From: RGIG4034 sp045576455
Lineage (GTDB): Bacteria > Bacillota > Clostridia > Lachnospirales > Lachnospiraceae
Assembly (NCBI GenBank): GCA_045576455.1
Contig: JAZNGM010000037.1
Location: 1 to 56,165 of the forward strand
Length of the DNA stretch: 56,165 bases
Reading direction: 5' to 3'
The notes beneath the pieces were generated by a model, which was not told the origin of the DNA, ran no database searches, and saw nothing but the letters and a program-made list of their open reading frames with translations. How positions within the stretch are numbered: the first letter of the stretch is position 1; each line of letters begins with the position of its first letter. Of the stretch, positions 1 to 8,513 are shown one piece after another. Position numbers and translations under genes: made by a program.

Positions 1-123
1 TTATCTGTTCTTTTGAACAAATCTTTTTCAAGGTTCATTTCCCATTCAAAACACCGTTTTTATGGGCTTTTCGCGTATCGCTTGTTTCTTAAAAATTTAA
101 AACCGTTCACACGCGACTTGCTT

Positions 124-152
124 ATAATAGCAAATACCTTCGTCGATGTCAA
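124..152 (-). promoter_or_regulatory. Strong sigma-A promoter reading out of the left edge
   Basis: On the minus strand a perfect -35 TTGACA (147-152) is separated by 17 bp from -10 TATTAT (124-129). Transcription would start near 117 and leave the window at base 1. The first ~117 nt have no ribosome site and no convincing ORF, so the product is more likely a stable RNA or a gene with a long leader. Bases 1-192 hold no gene that I can support. Confidence 0.7.
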
Positions 153-192
153 CGGTTTTTTTCAAAAATTTATAAAACTTTTTTTATGTCTA

Positions 193-750
193 TTAATAAT
201 TCTCTTGTCTTACTTCAAAATAGCTTTGTGGATGCTTACAAACCGGGCATTCTTCCGGTGCTTTCTTGCCCATTACAAGGTGTCCGCAATTACGACATTC
301 CCACATGGTCTCCTCGCCTTTTTCAAATACAGTCTGCATCTCTATATTATTAAGCAGTGCTCTGTATCTTTCTTCGTGAGCCTTTTCAATCAAAGCAACA
401 CCACGAAACTGCGCTGCCAGTTCTGTAAAGCCTTCTTCTTCCGCATCTTTTGCAAAACGCTCATACATATCCGTCCACTCATAATTCTCGCCTTCTGCTG
501 CATGCAGTAAATTTTCCTTAGTATTACCAAGTTCACCTAATGCCTTAAACCATAATTTAGCATGCTCTTTTTCATTTTCAGCTGTTTTTAAAAATATAGC
601 TGCAAGTTGTTCATAGCCTTCCTTCTTTGCAACAGACGCAAAATAAGTATATTTATTGCGCGCCTGACTTTCGCCTGCAAAAGCCTCCATCAGATTTGCT
701 GCCGTTTTTGTTCCCATCAAGTTTTCTTTTGTCGCTTTTTTGTTTTCCAT
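193..750 (-). CDS. rbr: Rubrerythrin
   Basis: Non-haem di-iron peroxidase that reduces H2O2 in the cytoplasm of anaerobes using rubredoxin-type electron transfer. The 185-residue product has the expected order: a ferritin-like four-helix domain (about residues 15-140) with iron-ligand motifs AGESQAR, AENEKEH and EKAHEERY, then a C-terminal rubredoxin-like domain with CxxC pairs at C152/C155 and C168/C171. The start at 750 is chosen because GGAGGG lies 7 nt upstream of this ATG; the in-frame ATG 18 nt further upstream has no ribosome site. It follows the CvpA gene by only 30 bp, so cotranscription from upstream is likely. I see no clear terminator after it. Confidence 0.95.
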   Translation of the reverse strand: MENKKATKENLMGTKTAANLMEAFAGESQARNKYTYFASVAKKEGYEQLAAIFLKTAENEKEHAKLWFKALGELGNTKENLLHAAEGENYEWTDMYERFAKDAEEEGFTELAAQFRGVALIEKAHEERYRALLNNIEMQTVFEKGEETMWECRNCGHLVMGKKAPEECPVCKHPQSYFEVRQENY

Positions 751-780
751 GTCGTATCCCTCCGTCAAAAATTCATGCTT

Positions 781-1251
781 TTAAAATTTAAAGAAACTTA
801 CGAATAAATTACTGTCATACAGAAAATCAGTAAACTTATTCTCTTTTATCATTTCAAGCATTGCTATACTTTTGCCAAATACATTATATTTACTTATTAA
901 TATGAAGCACACCCAAACAACAACTACTCCTTCTGCAATTCCGAGCAAAGTTCCCAAAAGTTTATTTACTCCATTTATCAAAGGAAGTTTTGCAAGGAAT
1001 TTAACTGTCTTCAGCAATACTTTTATCAGTTGCACAAGCATAATAAATACTAATAGGAAAAGAAGTATCAGTAACGCATCATCAAATTCTTCGTCCAACG
1101 CATTATCTACTACCAGCATTACCAACGCTAATCCGATAACACCCAGTACTAATGCAATAAATGTGGTAATTTCCCCTACAAGTCCTTTCATATAACCGAT
1201 AAGTGCAAAAACAACCAATATGGCGATAACTGCATATGTCATATAATTCAT
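781..1251 (-). CDS. CvpA family membrane protein
   Basis: A 156-residue protein that is almost entirely hydrophobic, with about four membrane segments (roughly 5-25, 28-50, 58-82 and 95-125). The N-terminal pattern, with GYMKGLVGEI after the first segment, fits the CvpA/colicin V production family, whose members are linked to envelope homeostasis but have no settled biochemical role. ATG at 1251 has an AAAGGGATGGG stretch upstream; ATG at 1242 is a possible alternative. It sits 17 bp after the DUF5711-like gene and 30 bp before rubrerythrin, and is probably in the same operon. Confidence 0.8.
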   Translation of the reverse strand: MNYMTYAVIAILVVFALIGYMKGLVGEITTFIALVLGVIGLALVMLVVDNALDEEFDDALLILLFLLVFIMLVQLIKVLLKTVKFLAKLPLINGVNKLLGTLLGIAEGVVVVWVCFILISKYNVFGKSIAMLEMIKENKFTDFLYDSNLFVSFFKF

Positions 1252-1268
1252 TTGTATCCCATCCCTTT

Positions 1269-2444
1269 CTATTTTAGTTCGATATGATTAATCTCTTCCT
1301 TGGTAACTACTGTATATTTCGTGTTTGAAACAGGTATAATCAACAAAACGCCTCCATCTATCGCCCCGTCAAATTTCTCTTTGCCGGAAAATGTATAGAT
1401 AGCGCATTCATTTCCATTATATATAATGACCCTGTCTTCTCCAAAAACAATATCGCTATATTCCAAATCAAACTTAACCGTTCCCTTTAAACTACCCTTT
1501 TTGGAATATATCTTCATATAATAACCATCGTTCTGTGTGTCAACATATACCACACCAATATTATTATCATTGTAATACAGACTCTGTACCTCTGCATCCA
1601 ATTCTATGGTTGCACCGGGAACCGGTTCTTGTTTACCTTTATATATGAAGAGATGTGAGTCCGATAGCGCAAAGCAGTTTTCATTATCCATATAATATAC
1701 TCTGGAAACTACCTCCGAGTCATAATTACAATATCCTACAAGATTGTCTTTAAAATTCGCACCGACTGCACCAAAATTGAAAAAATTAACGCAAGAAACA
1801 TATCCTCTCTCGGCATTATCCAAATCTACCTTAATAAAATCTACCGCAACCAGTTTACCATTATCCGATAACGATAAATCAAAAGGGTATCCCATTATAT
1901 CCATGGTTGTATGGAAATAACCCACTACTTCTCCATCCATACTATATAAATAAATACAATTTTCAGAATTATTGCCCAAAATAGCTGCTACATACCCACT
2001 TTCGGAAACAGCAAACTTTTTAATAGGAAGCGGCGTCATAATTTCTCCCTTTACGCCACTCTTATCCATAACATAAAGAGTATTTCCGTTATAATCTCCA
2101 ATTGTAACAAATTCGCCGTTCACATTAACAAGAGGTGTTTTCATCTGGTAGGTAATATTCCACCGCTGACTACCTTTTGAATCCGTACAGTTGGCACCAT
2201 CTATACTGTAAATCAGTATGTCGTTACCATATCGTAATGTTTTAGCTTCTAAAGCAACATCCCATTTAACGGAATTATTCACTTTGTACGTGGTATAGGT
2301 TTTTGTATCCGCAGTTATCTTTGCTGCAACAATAATAATCACGACCAGTAAAACAATCAATATAATGCAAATACCTTTTCGTATCTTATGTCTTCTTATT
2401 TGTTCTTCATAATCTTTTTTCTTAAATTTCTTTATTTCAACCAT
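1269..2444 (-). CDS. DUF5711-like membrane-anchored beta-repeat protein
   Basis: Function unknown. The 391-residue protein has a basic cytoplasmic N-terminus (1-22), one membrane segment (about 23-45) and a long extracytoplasmic part made of repeated short beta strands (for example GNDILIYSIDGANC, GNTLYVMDKSG, NCIYLYSMDGEVV). This is a beta-propeller-like pattern. I associate it with the DUF5711 family of Lachnospiraceae, which commonly precedes cvpA, as here; that name is from memory and not searched. The start has GGGGG 5 nt upstream. It is 48 bp downstream of the LysM gene. Confidence 0.7.
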   Translation of the reverse strand: MVEIKKFKKKDYEEQIRRHKIRKGICIILIVLLVVIIIVAAKITADTKTYTTYKVNNSVKWDVALEAKTLRYGNDILIYSIDGANCTDSKGSQRWNITYQMKTPLVNVNGEFVTIGDYNGNTLYVMDKSGVKGEIMTPLPIKKFAVSESGYVAAILGNNSENCIYLYSMDGEVVGYFHTTMDIMGYPFDLSLSDNGKLVAVDFIKVDLDNAERGYVSCVNFFNFGAVGANFKDNLVGYCNYDSEVVSRVYYMDNENCFALSDSHLFIYKGKQEPVPGATIELDAEVQSLYYNDNNIGVVYVDTQNDGYYMKIYSKKGSLKGTVKFDLEYSDIVFGEDRVIIYNGNECAIYTFSGKEKFDGAIDGGVLLIIPVSNTKYTVVTKEEINHIELK

Positions 2445-2492
2445 CTAAGCCCCCATGTCACGACCTAATAGTATCATCAGTATATCACACAA

Positions 2493-3767
2493 CTATTGCG
2501 GAAGTAAAATTTTTTGTCCGTAAAAAATTGCATCACCATTTTCAATTCCGTTAAGGACACATATATCATCTACCATATCCACATTTCCGTAATATCTGCG
2601 GCTTATGTCCATAAGTGTGTCACCTTTTTGGATTATATACATAATGTAACCGGTACTGCTTACTTCCTTATTATCATCATTACCATCAATATCCGGCTTT
2701 TCATCAACAATAGTGTCCGTCACTGTATCCTCCGGTATAACAATTTCTTCCTTAACTGCCACGTCGTTTCCATCTTCCGGAGTTATTTCTTCACCCGGAC
2801 TTGTTTCTTCATCCGGTTTGACACTATTTTCCATATCCTGTTTATTTTCATCATCCGGTTGAATGATTGCCGCTACCTCATCGCTCCCTACTTCTTCAAC
2901 CTTTTGTGTATATATGGTATCCTTATCAGATTCTTCCTTTTTTGTTATATGTATCTCTTTTCCTATTGCAGCTATTTGTTCATCTACAAAATCAGCAACT
3001 TTATCAAGCGTTGTCTCAAACCCTAAAAGTTTTTCATAATTGTTTACGCTCGATATTGCCATTACCAGCACTGCAATCACGGCAACCAAGGCAACTGCAT
3101 AAAATCCTCCGGTCTTTCCTTTTTCATTAACTGTTTTATTTTTCCCCTGGACATCCCGGAAATATCTTACAGTCCTGTCATACTCCTTTATTCCGGCTTC
3201 GCTTCCTTTTTGTTCATTAAAATATATTAACAGTTTTTGCATTTCTTCATTTTTATCATAAAACACAAAATATCCGGAACAGGCTCTTCTAAGTTCTTCT
3301 CCGCAAATATAAAATCTATCAATACAATTATACTTGTCTATTTCCATAAAAAGATGCTTATCCCATGCTTTATCCTGTAAAATATGCCGCCCTATGTACT
3401 CTTCCGTTAATCTTCCCAATTCTCCTTTTACAATTGCCCATCCGATAACTTCCATGTCCGGAAAGTATTCATTTTGTACACGCATATAATATTGCTTTGC
3501 TTCTTCGTCAAAAAAGTCCTCTTTCATTACTTCATATTCTTTTTCTCCACAGATAGCCCCGCGTACAAAATAATAGTTCTTTCCTTCCGACTCATACATA
3601 TAGCCCAAAAGAAGAATCGCTTTTGATTTTTCCGTAACGCAAGCGGAAACCTGATTCAGATAAGTTGCAACATAATCTTCTACATAAATACGATATCCTT
3701 CTTGGATTTGACCTATCTGACGTATATTGTTAGGTATTGTAAAACTTGTCTGATTTTGATTAATCAT
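2493..3767 (-). CDS. Membrane LysM protein with an MPN/JAB-like N-terminal domain
   Basis: A 424-residue protein with four parts: a cytoplasmic N-terminal domain (about 15-185), one membrane segment (221-240), a long acidic Glu/Asp/Thr/Pro-rich linker (about 270-370) and a C-terminal LysM repeat (377-424; IIQKGDTLMDISRRYYG) that should bind peptidoglycan outside the cell. The N-terminal domain has the strand pattern of JAB/MPN proteins (AILLLGYMY, NYYFVRGAI, MEVIGWAIVKG), but the zinc-binding HxHP motif that normally follows the GW is absent. The start at 3767 has AAGGGG upstream; the longer reading frame into 3887 lacks a ribosome site. Probable role: linking the cell wall to a cytoplasmic partner (inference). 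Confidence 0.7.
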   Translation of the reverse strand: MINQNQTSFTIPNNIRQIGQIQEGYRIYVEDYVATYLNQVSACVTEKSKAILLLGYMYESEGKNYYFVRGAICGEKEYEVMKEDFFDEEAKQYYMRVQNEYFPDMEVIGWAIVKGELGRLTEEYIGRHILQDKAWDKHLFMEIDKYNCIDRFYICGEELRRACSGYFVFYDKNEEMQKLLIYFNEQKGSEAGIKEYDRTVRYFRDVQGKNKTVNEKGKTGGFYAVALVAVIAVLVMAISSVNNYEKLLGFETTLDKVADFVDEQIAAIGKEIHITKKEESDKDTIYTQKVEEVGSDEVAAIIQPDDENKQDMENSVKPDEETSPGEEITPEDGNDVAVKEEIVIPEDTVTDTIVDEKPDIDGNDDNKEVSSTGYIMYIIQKGDTLMDISRRYYGNVDMVDDICVLNGIENGDAIFYGQKILLPQ

Positions 3768-3887
3768 ATAGGCACCCCTTCCATATAAGAAAATAACTTT
3801 CTTTTGGAAGAAATATAGCATACAGATTTTGTTTTTTTTATCGAAACAGGAACTAAAGTTGCTAAATTCTATCGACAAAATATACAA

Positions 3888-4838
3888 TTAATTTGAAGCA
3901 GAATTTGTAACATGAACAATACCTATAACATTACTACACGCTTCTTCAAACACATGCTGATGTGTTACCTCATTAAGCATACCGTCCCATGTAAAATGAA
4001 GATGCCCTGCCAACACTTCTTTAAACAAACTGTCTTCTTCATGTATCATATCAACAAGCTGCTGCGTATTTGCATCCGGCCAGTATAAACATTCACTTCC
4101 CCACACAAGATTGCGGTCTTGCCACGCTTCCTTGGATTTTTCAAGAAGGCTTTCATCCACTTTCGATTTAAAAGGAACATGAGCCACAAGAATAATCGGT
4201 TTTCCGATTTCCACTATTTCCTTTACCCTGTTTACTGCACTTGCTGAAATCTGGCTGGTATTGTTATTAATTCCGACAACACACAATTCATCGAATTCTA
4301 ACAACATTATTTCTTCATTCCCATCAATATCACAATGCTTAGCTTTTGCTGTCGTTTCATCGATTCCCTCGCAGTAAAACGGCATAAGATCATGATCGGC
4401 TCTTACGTACATAACCGGGTGTTTAATTTTTTCAATCCCTTCCCGAAGCTTCTCTATATTAGCCCGGGAAGCAAAATCAATCATGTCTCCGCCGAGCAAT
4501 ACCGCATCACATTCATACGAATTTATCACATCGACATACTGATCCCATAAATCAGCACCGGATACACCCTCTGCACTGGAAAAAAGATTTTTTCTATCAT
4601 TTACGGTCACTGTATTTTCTTCACTAACTTCATCATTTTCAACGATTATATGTAAATCCGCAATATACAAAAAGCGGTAATCTCTCGCAATTTCAGGTAA
4701 TACTAATTGTATTTCTTCCGTCTGAATATTCGAGGCTTCAAAAACAGAAACTGTGTCTTTTTTTCCGCACCCTATCAACGTCAGTGTTAATAAGATAAAT
4801 ATTATTTTTTTCAAAGCTCTTGGTATCATCGTCATCAT
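3888..4838 (-). CDS. Lipoprotein calcineurin-like metallophosphoesterase
   Basis: Predicted secreted, lipid-anchored phosphoesterase. The N-terminus is a lipoprotein signal ending in LIGC (C24). Metallophosphoesterase motifs follow in order: IADLH, GGDMID, RADHD (where the family usually has GNHD), VAHVP and AGHLHF, so the binuclear metal site is mostly intact, with Asp at the usual Asn position. The substrate cannot be told from sequence. ATG at 4835 is better spaced from the AAGGGG ribosome site than ATG at 4838, so the true start may be one codon later. It is followed by the LysM gene after 120 bp. Confidence 0.75.
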   Translation of the reverse strand: MMTMIPRALKKIIFILLTLTLIGCGKKDTVSVFEASNIQTEEIQLVLPEIARDYRFLYIADLHIIVENDEVSEENTVTVNDRKNLFSSAEGVSGADLWDQYVDVINSYECDAVLLGGDMIDFASRANIEKLREGIEKIKHPVMYVRADHDLMPFYCEGIDETTAKAKHCDIDGNEEIMLLEFDELCVVGINNNTSQISASAVNRVKEIVEIGKPIILVAHVPFKSKVDESLLEKSKEAWQDRNLVWGSECLYWPDANTQQLVDMIHEEDSLFKEVLAGHLHFTWDGMLNEVTHQHVFEEACSNVIGIVHVTNSASN

Positions 4839-4858
4839 TACCCCTTAGGAACAAAGAA

Positions 4859-4892
4859 TTCCCAGACGGCAGAATCCTGCCGCATCCGGGAA
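4859..4892 (-). terminator. Hairpin after galM
   Basis: A strong imperfect hairpin: TTCCC plus a CGGCAG/CTGCCG core around a 4-nt loop. The downstream tract on the minus strand is T-rich but broken (TTCTTTGTT). It may be a weak terminator or an mRNA-stabilising structure between galM and the phosphoesterase gene. Confidence 0.5.
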
Positions 4893-4915
4893 CTCACTAT
4901 AAATACGTTTATTAA

Positions 4916-5959
4916 TTAGTAGATAAACTTATAAATTGTCGTTGTATCATAATTCTTATCCGGACCAAAGAAGCAGGATGGGAACTCCGGCTTATTGGCA
5001 GAATCCGGGAAATACTGTGTTTCAAGACAAAGTGCAGATCTCTTTACATATTCCACATCATCTTTTCCTTTATGAGGAATAATGGAATTACCTGCATAGA
5101 ACTGAACTCCCGGTAAATCTGTATACACTTCCATACTACGGTATGCAACTTCATCATCAACTCTGGCAATCAAACGGATTTTTCCATCATAATCATCCAG
5201 TACCCAGTTCTGATCATAACCACCACCTATTTTAAGCGGTAAGAAATCGGCATCAATCTCATCACCAATTCTCTTTGCCGTCGTAAAATCCATTGGCGTA
5301 TCTTTTACCGGAAGAATCTTTCCTGTCGGGATAGAACCCGGTCCTACTTCCGTATAATTGCTGGCATTAATCCATAACTTCTCATCAAGGATTGTTCCTG
5401 CATCATGTCCTCTTAAATTAAAATATGTATGATTTGTAAGGTTAATTACGGTTTCCTTATCACTTTCTGCATGGTAAACCAATTTTAATTCATCATCATC
5501 CGTAAGACTGTAGGTTACACTGGCTGTAATATTTCCGGGAAAGCCCATTTCTCCGTCTTCCATCTTTACGGTAAAGGTAACTTCATCTCCGTTAACCGCC
5601 CCATCCCATACTCTTTTATGAAAACCGGCTCTTATATCACTGTGCAGATTGTTCGGTCCGTCATTTACCGGAAGCTTATAGGTAGTACCATTTAATGTAA
5701 ACTCAGCATTTCCTATTCTGTTTGCACTCGGTCCAATGGTCGCACCAAAAAAACAACCGTTCATAAAATACTTTTCAAGATTATCATATCCCGTAACAAT
5801 ATCTGTTAATTCACCTTTTTTATTAGGAACATACAAACGCACAAGAATGGCACCGTAATTCATCACCTGGGCCTTCATTCCTCTTTTATTTGTCAGTGTA
5901 TAAAGAGTTACTTCCTTACCTTCCTTAGTAACTCCAAATTTTTCCTGTTGAACTGCCAT
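4916..5959 (-). CDS. galM: Aldose 1-epimerase (mutarotase)
   Basis: Interconverts alpha and beta anomers of galactose and glucose at the entry of the Leloir pathway. The 347-residue protein has the normal length and active site: NRIG (R81), NNLH (H106), the catalytic acid in NLTNHTYFNL (H177) and the catalytic base in LETQYFPD (E313). There is no signal peptide, so it is cytoplasmic. AAGGAG lies 10 nt before the ATG. It is 12 bp after recR, apparently a passenger in the dnaX-ybaB-recR transcript. No other galactose genes are near. Confidence 0.93.
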   Translation of the reverse strand: MAVQQEKFGVTKEGKEVTLYTLTNKRGMKAQVMNYGAILVRLYVPNKKGELTDIVTGYDNLEKYFMNGCFFGATIGPSANRIGNAEFTLNGTTYKLPVNDGPNNLHSDIRAGFHKRVWDGAVNGDEVTFTVKMEDGEMGFPGNITASVTYSLTDDDELKLVYHAESDKETVINLTNHTYFNLRGHDAGTILDEKLWINASNYTEVGPGSIPTGKILPVKDTPMDFTTAKRIGDEIDADFLPLKIGGGYDQNWVLDDYDGKIRLIARVDDEVAYRSMEVYTDLPGVQFYAGNSIIPHKGKDDVEYVKRSALCLETQYFPDSANKPEFPSCFFGPDKNYDTTTIYKFIY

Positions 5960-5971
5960 AGTATTATCTCC

Positions 5972-6568
5972 TTATAATTCTGTTCTTCCTTCCAATGCCC
6001 GTAAAAGAGTAACTTCATCAATATATTCAAGGTCGCCGCCTACTGGCACACCACTGGCTATTCTTGTTACCCTGACACCGGTCGGCTTTATCAATTTACT
6101 TATGTACATTGCTGTCGTTTCGCCTTCCAAGCTGGAATTCGTTGCTATAATAACCTCATCTACATCCTGTTCAAGTCTTACCATAAGCTCTTTAAGGCGG
6201 ATATCATTAGGACCTATACCGAGCATGGGTGATATGGCACCATGCAACACATGGTACACCCCTTCATATCTTCCGGTCTTTTCGTATGCTGCAAGATCTC
6301 TCGTATTCTCCACAACCATAATCAACTTATGATTCCGGCTTGCATTGGCACATACCGGGCACTCTTCCTGATCGGTAAGTGTATAACAGGTTTTACAGTA
6401 ACGGACATTTTTCTTGGCATCGACAATTGCTTTCGTAAAACGTTCTACCCGTTCCTCAGACATATTCAAAAAATGAAATGCCAGCCTTTGCGCGGACTTC
6501 GTTCCTATTCCGGGTAAAGCAGCAAGCTCATCAATTAATTTGTTAATATGTCCACTATACATATTCAT
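5972..6568 (-). CDS. recR: Recombination mediator RecR
   Basis: Acts with RecO/RecF to load RecA on gapped DNA. The 198-residue protein has the family order: helix-hairpin-helix (11-30, LPGIGTKSAQR), a C4 zinc finger (C58, C61, C70, C73) and a Toprim domain (about 80-175, with VVENTRDL and TNSSLEGETTA). Its ATG overlaps the ybaB stop codon by one base (TAATG), which indicates translational coupling. The alternative ATG two codons later is possible. Confidence 0.97.
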   Translation of the reverse strand: MNMYSGHINKLIDELAALPGIGTKSAQRLAFHFLNMSEERVERFTKAIVDAKKNVRYCKTCYTLTDQEECPVCANASRNHKLIMVVENTRDLAAYEKTGRYEGVYHVLHGAISPMLGIGPNDIRLKELMVRLEQDVDEVIIATNSSLEGETTAMYISKLIKPTGVRVTRIASGVPVGGDLEYIDEVTLLRALEGRTEL

Positions 6569-6909
6569 TAGAACGGAAATCCTCCTAAACCACCTGTCAT
6601 ACTATTCATAGCTGCTGCACCGGCATCTTCTGCCATACGTAATGCTTCATTAGTAGCTGCCATAATAAGATCCTGAAGCATTTCAATATCGTCCGGATCT
6701 ACTACTTCCTCTGATAATACAACTTTGGTTACTTCCTTCTTACCTGTCACGGTAACTTCAACCGCTCCACCGCCGGCCTTTGCCGTAAATTCCTTCGTTT
6801 CAAGCTCTTTTTGGCTTTCTTCCATTTGACGCTGCATTCTCTGTGCCTGCTTCATCAAATTATTCATGTTACCGGGCATTCCTCCCGGAAAACCTCCACG
6901 CTTAGCCAT
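6568..6909 (-). CDS. ybaB: YbaB/EbfC nucleoid-associated protein
   Basis: A small (113 aa) DNA-binding protein of the YbaB/EbfC family, usually dimeric with a central antiparallel sheet. The Gly/Met/Gln-rich N-terminus (GGFPGGMPGNMNNLMKQAQR) and the core (AGGGAVEVTVTGKKEV) are typical. It lies between dnaX (11-bp gap) and recR (1-nt overlap), the conserved arrangement in Firmicutes and Proteobacteria. Confidence 0.95.
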   Translation of the reverse strand: MAKRGGFPGGMPGNMNNLMKQAQRMQRQMEESQKELETKEFTAKAGGGAVEVTVTGKKEVTKVVLSEEVVDPDDIEMLQDLIMAATNEALRMAEDAGAAAMNSMTGGLGGFPF

Positions 6910-6920
6910 ATTTACTCCTC

Positions 6921-8480
6921 CTACTCTATTTCTATTTCCATATTAATTATATCGGAAAGATTAACGTATGTGTAATCAAAATCTTCCTTATTCCGTATGC
7001 TTTCAATAACAACGGTTGTTTCTTTGCCGGTCACATCACCAATCAGATACTCTAACTGTTGTTTATGTTCCGGATGCATGGCAAAATAATCATATGCCGG
7101 TCCATCCTCTAACACAATCATTATCTTATCATCTTTTGCCAATGTTGTGTTTGCTTTAGCAAGATGACTTTTCATAGGCTGCAAAGCACGTGACACAATT
7201 TTCTGCCAGTTTGCCACTATTTGGACCACTTCCTCGGGAAGTGCCCTGTCAAGCTTAGGTCTTTCCTTGGACTTAACTGATGTTTCACTACTTTGTGCAG
7301 GCATAATTACCGGTGCTGCCATAACACCATTTTCTATCTTCTGTTCAATATCCCGTATTCTGTCAAGAATGCTGTCATCCCTTTGTTCCATGGAAGGCTT
7401 GCACAGTTTTATCAGCGCGACTTCTATTAAAATACGTTTTCCGGTTGCATAACGGAGCTTCCCTGATAAATCAGCAAATATTCTTATATATCGCATGATA
7501 GTCTCAGCATCTACAAGCTGCGCTTCTTCCATAAGCCGTGCAAGATTCTCTGATGACATATCGATGATACCTTCAACAGATTCTGACGTATTTGCCAAAA
7601 GCAAATTTCTTAAATACCAGGTAAAGTCATTAACAAACTGAGTTAACTCCCGGCCTTGCATAACAATTTCATCCAGCAATTCAATACATGCTTTTACATC
7701 TGTTTCAATAACCGCACGGAGTAATCTGCTGAAAACTTCCGTATCGACCGCTCCCAAAACATTCAGCACGTTATCATATGTCAGAAAATCCCCATAATGA
7801 AAAGCAAGACACTGATCCAACAAACTCAACGCATCTCTCATGGAGCCGTCTGCTGTTTTAGCAATATACGCAAGTGCTTTATCTTCAACCTTATTTCCCT
7901 CCGCATCCATTAATTCACGCATGCGGTTTGAAATAGTTTCTATAGAAATACGTTTAAAATCATATCTCTGGCAACGGGATAATATGGTAATCGGTATTTT
8001 ATGGGCTTCTGTTGTTGCCAAAATAAAAATAACATAGGAAGGTGGTTCTTCCAGCGTTTTAAGTAATGCATTAAACGCTCCTATGGACAACATATGAACC
8101 TCGTCAATAATATAAACCTTATATTTTCCTTCCGCCGGTGAATATGCAACTTCATCCACTATTTCCCTGATATTATCTACACCGTTGTTGCTGGCAGCAT
8201 CTATCTCTATAACATTCATACTTGCACCGCTTGCTATTGCACGGCAAGTAGCACATTCTTCGCAGGGATTACCATCCTTTGGATTCTCACAATTGACAGC
8301 CTTAGCCAGTATCTTTGCTATCGTAGTCTTACCGGTTCCTCTTGTACCGCAAAAAAGATAGGCATGACCTATCCTTTCTGCCCGTATTTGATTTTTAAGT
8401 GTTGTAACAATGTGATCCTGTCCTTTAACATCCTCAAAAGTTGAAGGACGGAACTTCCTGTACAAAGCCATGTAAGACAT
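6921..8480 (-). CDS. dnaX: DNA polymerase III subunit gamma/tau
   Basis: AAA+ clamp-loader ATPase of the replisome. The 519-residue protein has Walker A GTRGTGKT (45-52), the four-Cys zinc module (C64, C73, C76, C79), Walker B VYIIDEVHML (about 122-131) and the SRC arginine-finger motif in ILSRCQRY. A C-terminal tau-like part (about 370-519) is present and diverged. GGGAGAG sits 7 nt before the start. It begins 33 bp after phosphofructokinase and leads the ybaB-recR block. I did not identify a programmed frameshift site. Confidence 0.96.
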   Translation of the reverse strand: MSYMALYRKFRPSTFEDVKGQDHIVTTLKNQIRAERIGHAYLFCGTRGTGKTTIAKILAKAVNCENPKDGNPCEECATCRAIASGASMNVIEIDAASNNGVDNIREIVDEVAYSPAEGKYKVYIIDEVHMLSIGAFNALLKTLEEPPSYVIFILATTEAHKIPITILSRCQRYDFKRISIETISNRMRELMDAEGNKVEDKALAYIAKTADGSMRDALSLLDQCLAFHYGDFLTYDNVLNVLGAVDTEVFSRLLRAVIETDVKACIELLDEIVMQGRELTQFVNDFTWYLRNLLLANTSESVEGIIDMSSENLARLMEEAQLVDAETIMRYIRIFADLSGKLRYATGKRILIEVALIKLCKPSMEQRDDSILDRIRDIEQKIENGVMAAPVIMPAQSSETSVKSKERPKLDRALPEEVVQIVANWQKIVSRALQPMKSHLAKANTTLAKDDKIMIVLEDGPAYDYFAMHPEHKQQLEYLIGDVTGKETTVVIESIRNKEDFDYTYVNLSDIINMEIEIE

Positions 8481-8513
8481 GTGCTTTCTCTCCCATCAAA
8501 ACAATTCTGTAAA

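Noticed and set aside
13..510. A plus-strand ORF of 165 codons at the left edge
   Set aside because: It is antisense to rubrerythrin, is hydrophobic only because of reverse-complement codon bias, and has no ribosome site.
2493..3767. An active JAMM protease in the LysM protein
   Set aside because: The HxHP zinc motif and its downstream Asp are not present, so catalysis is not claimed.
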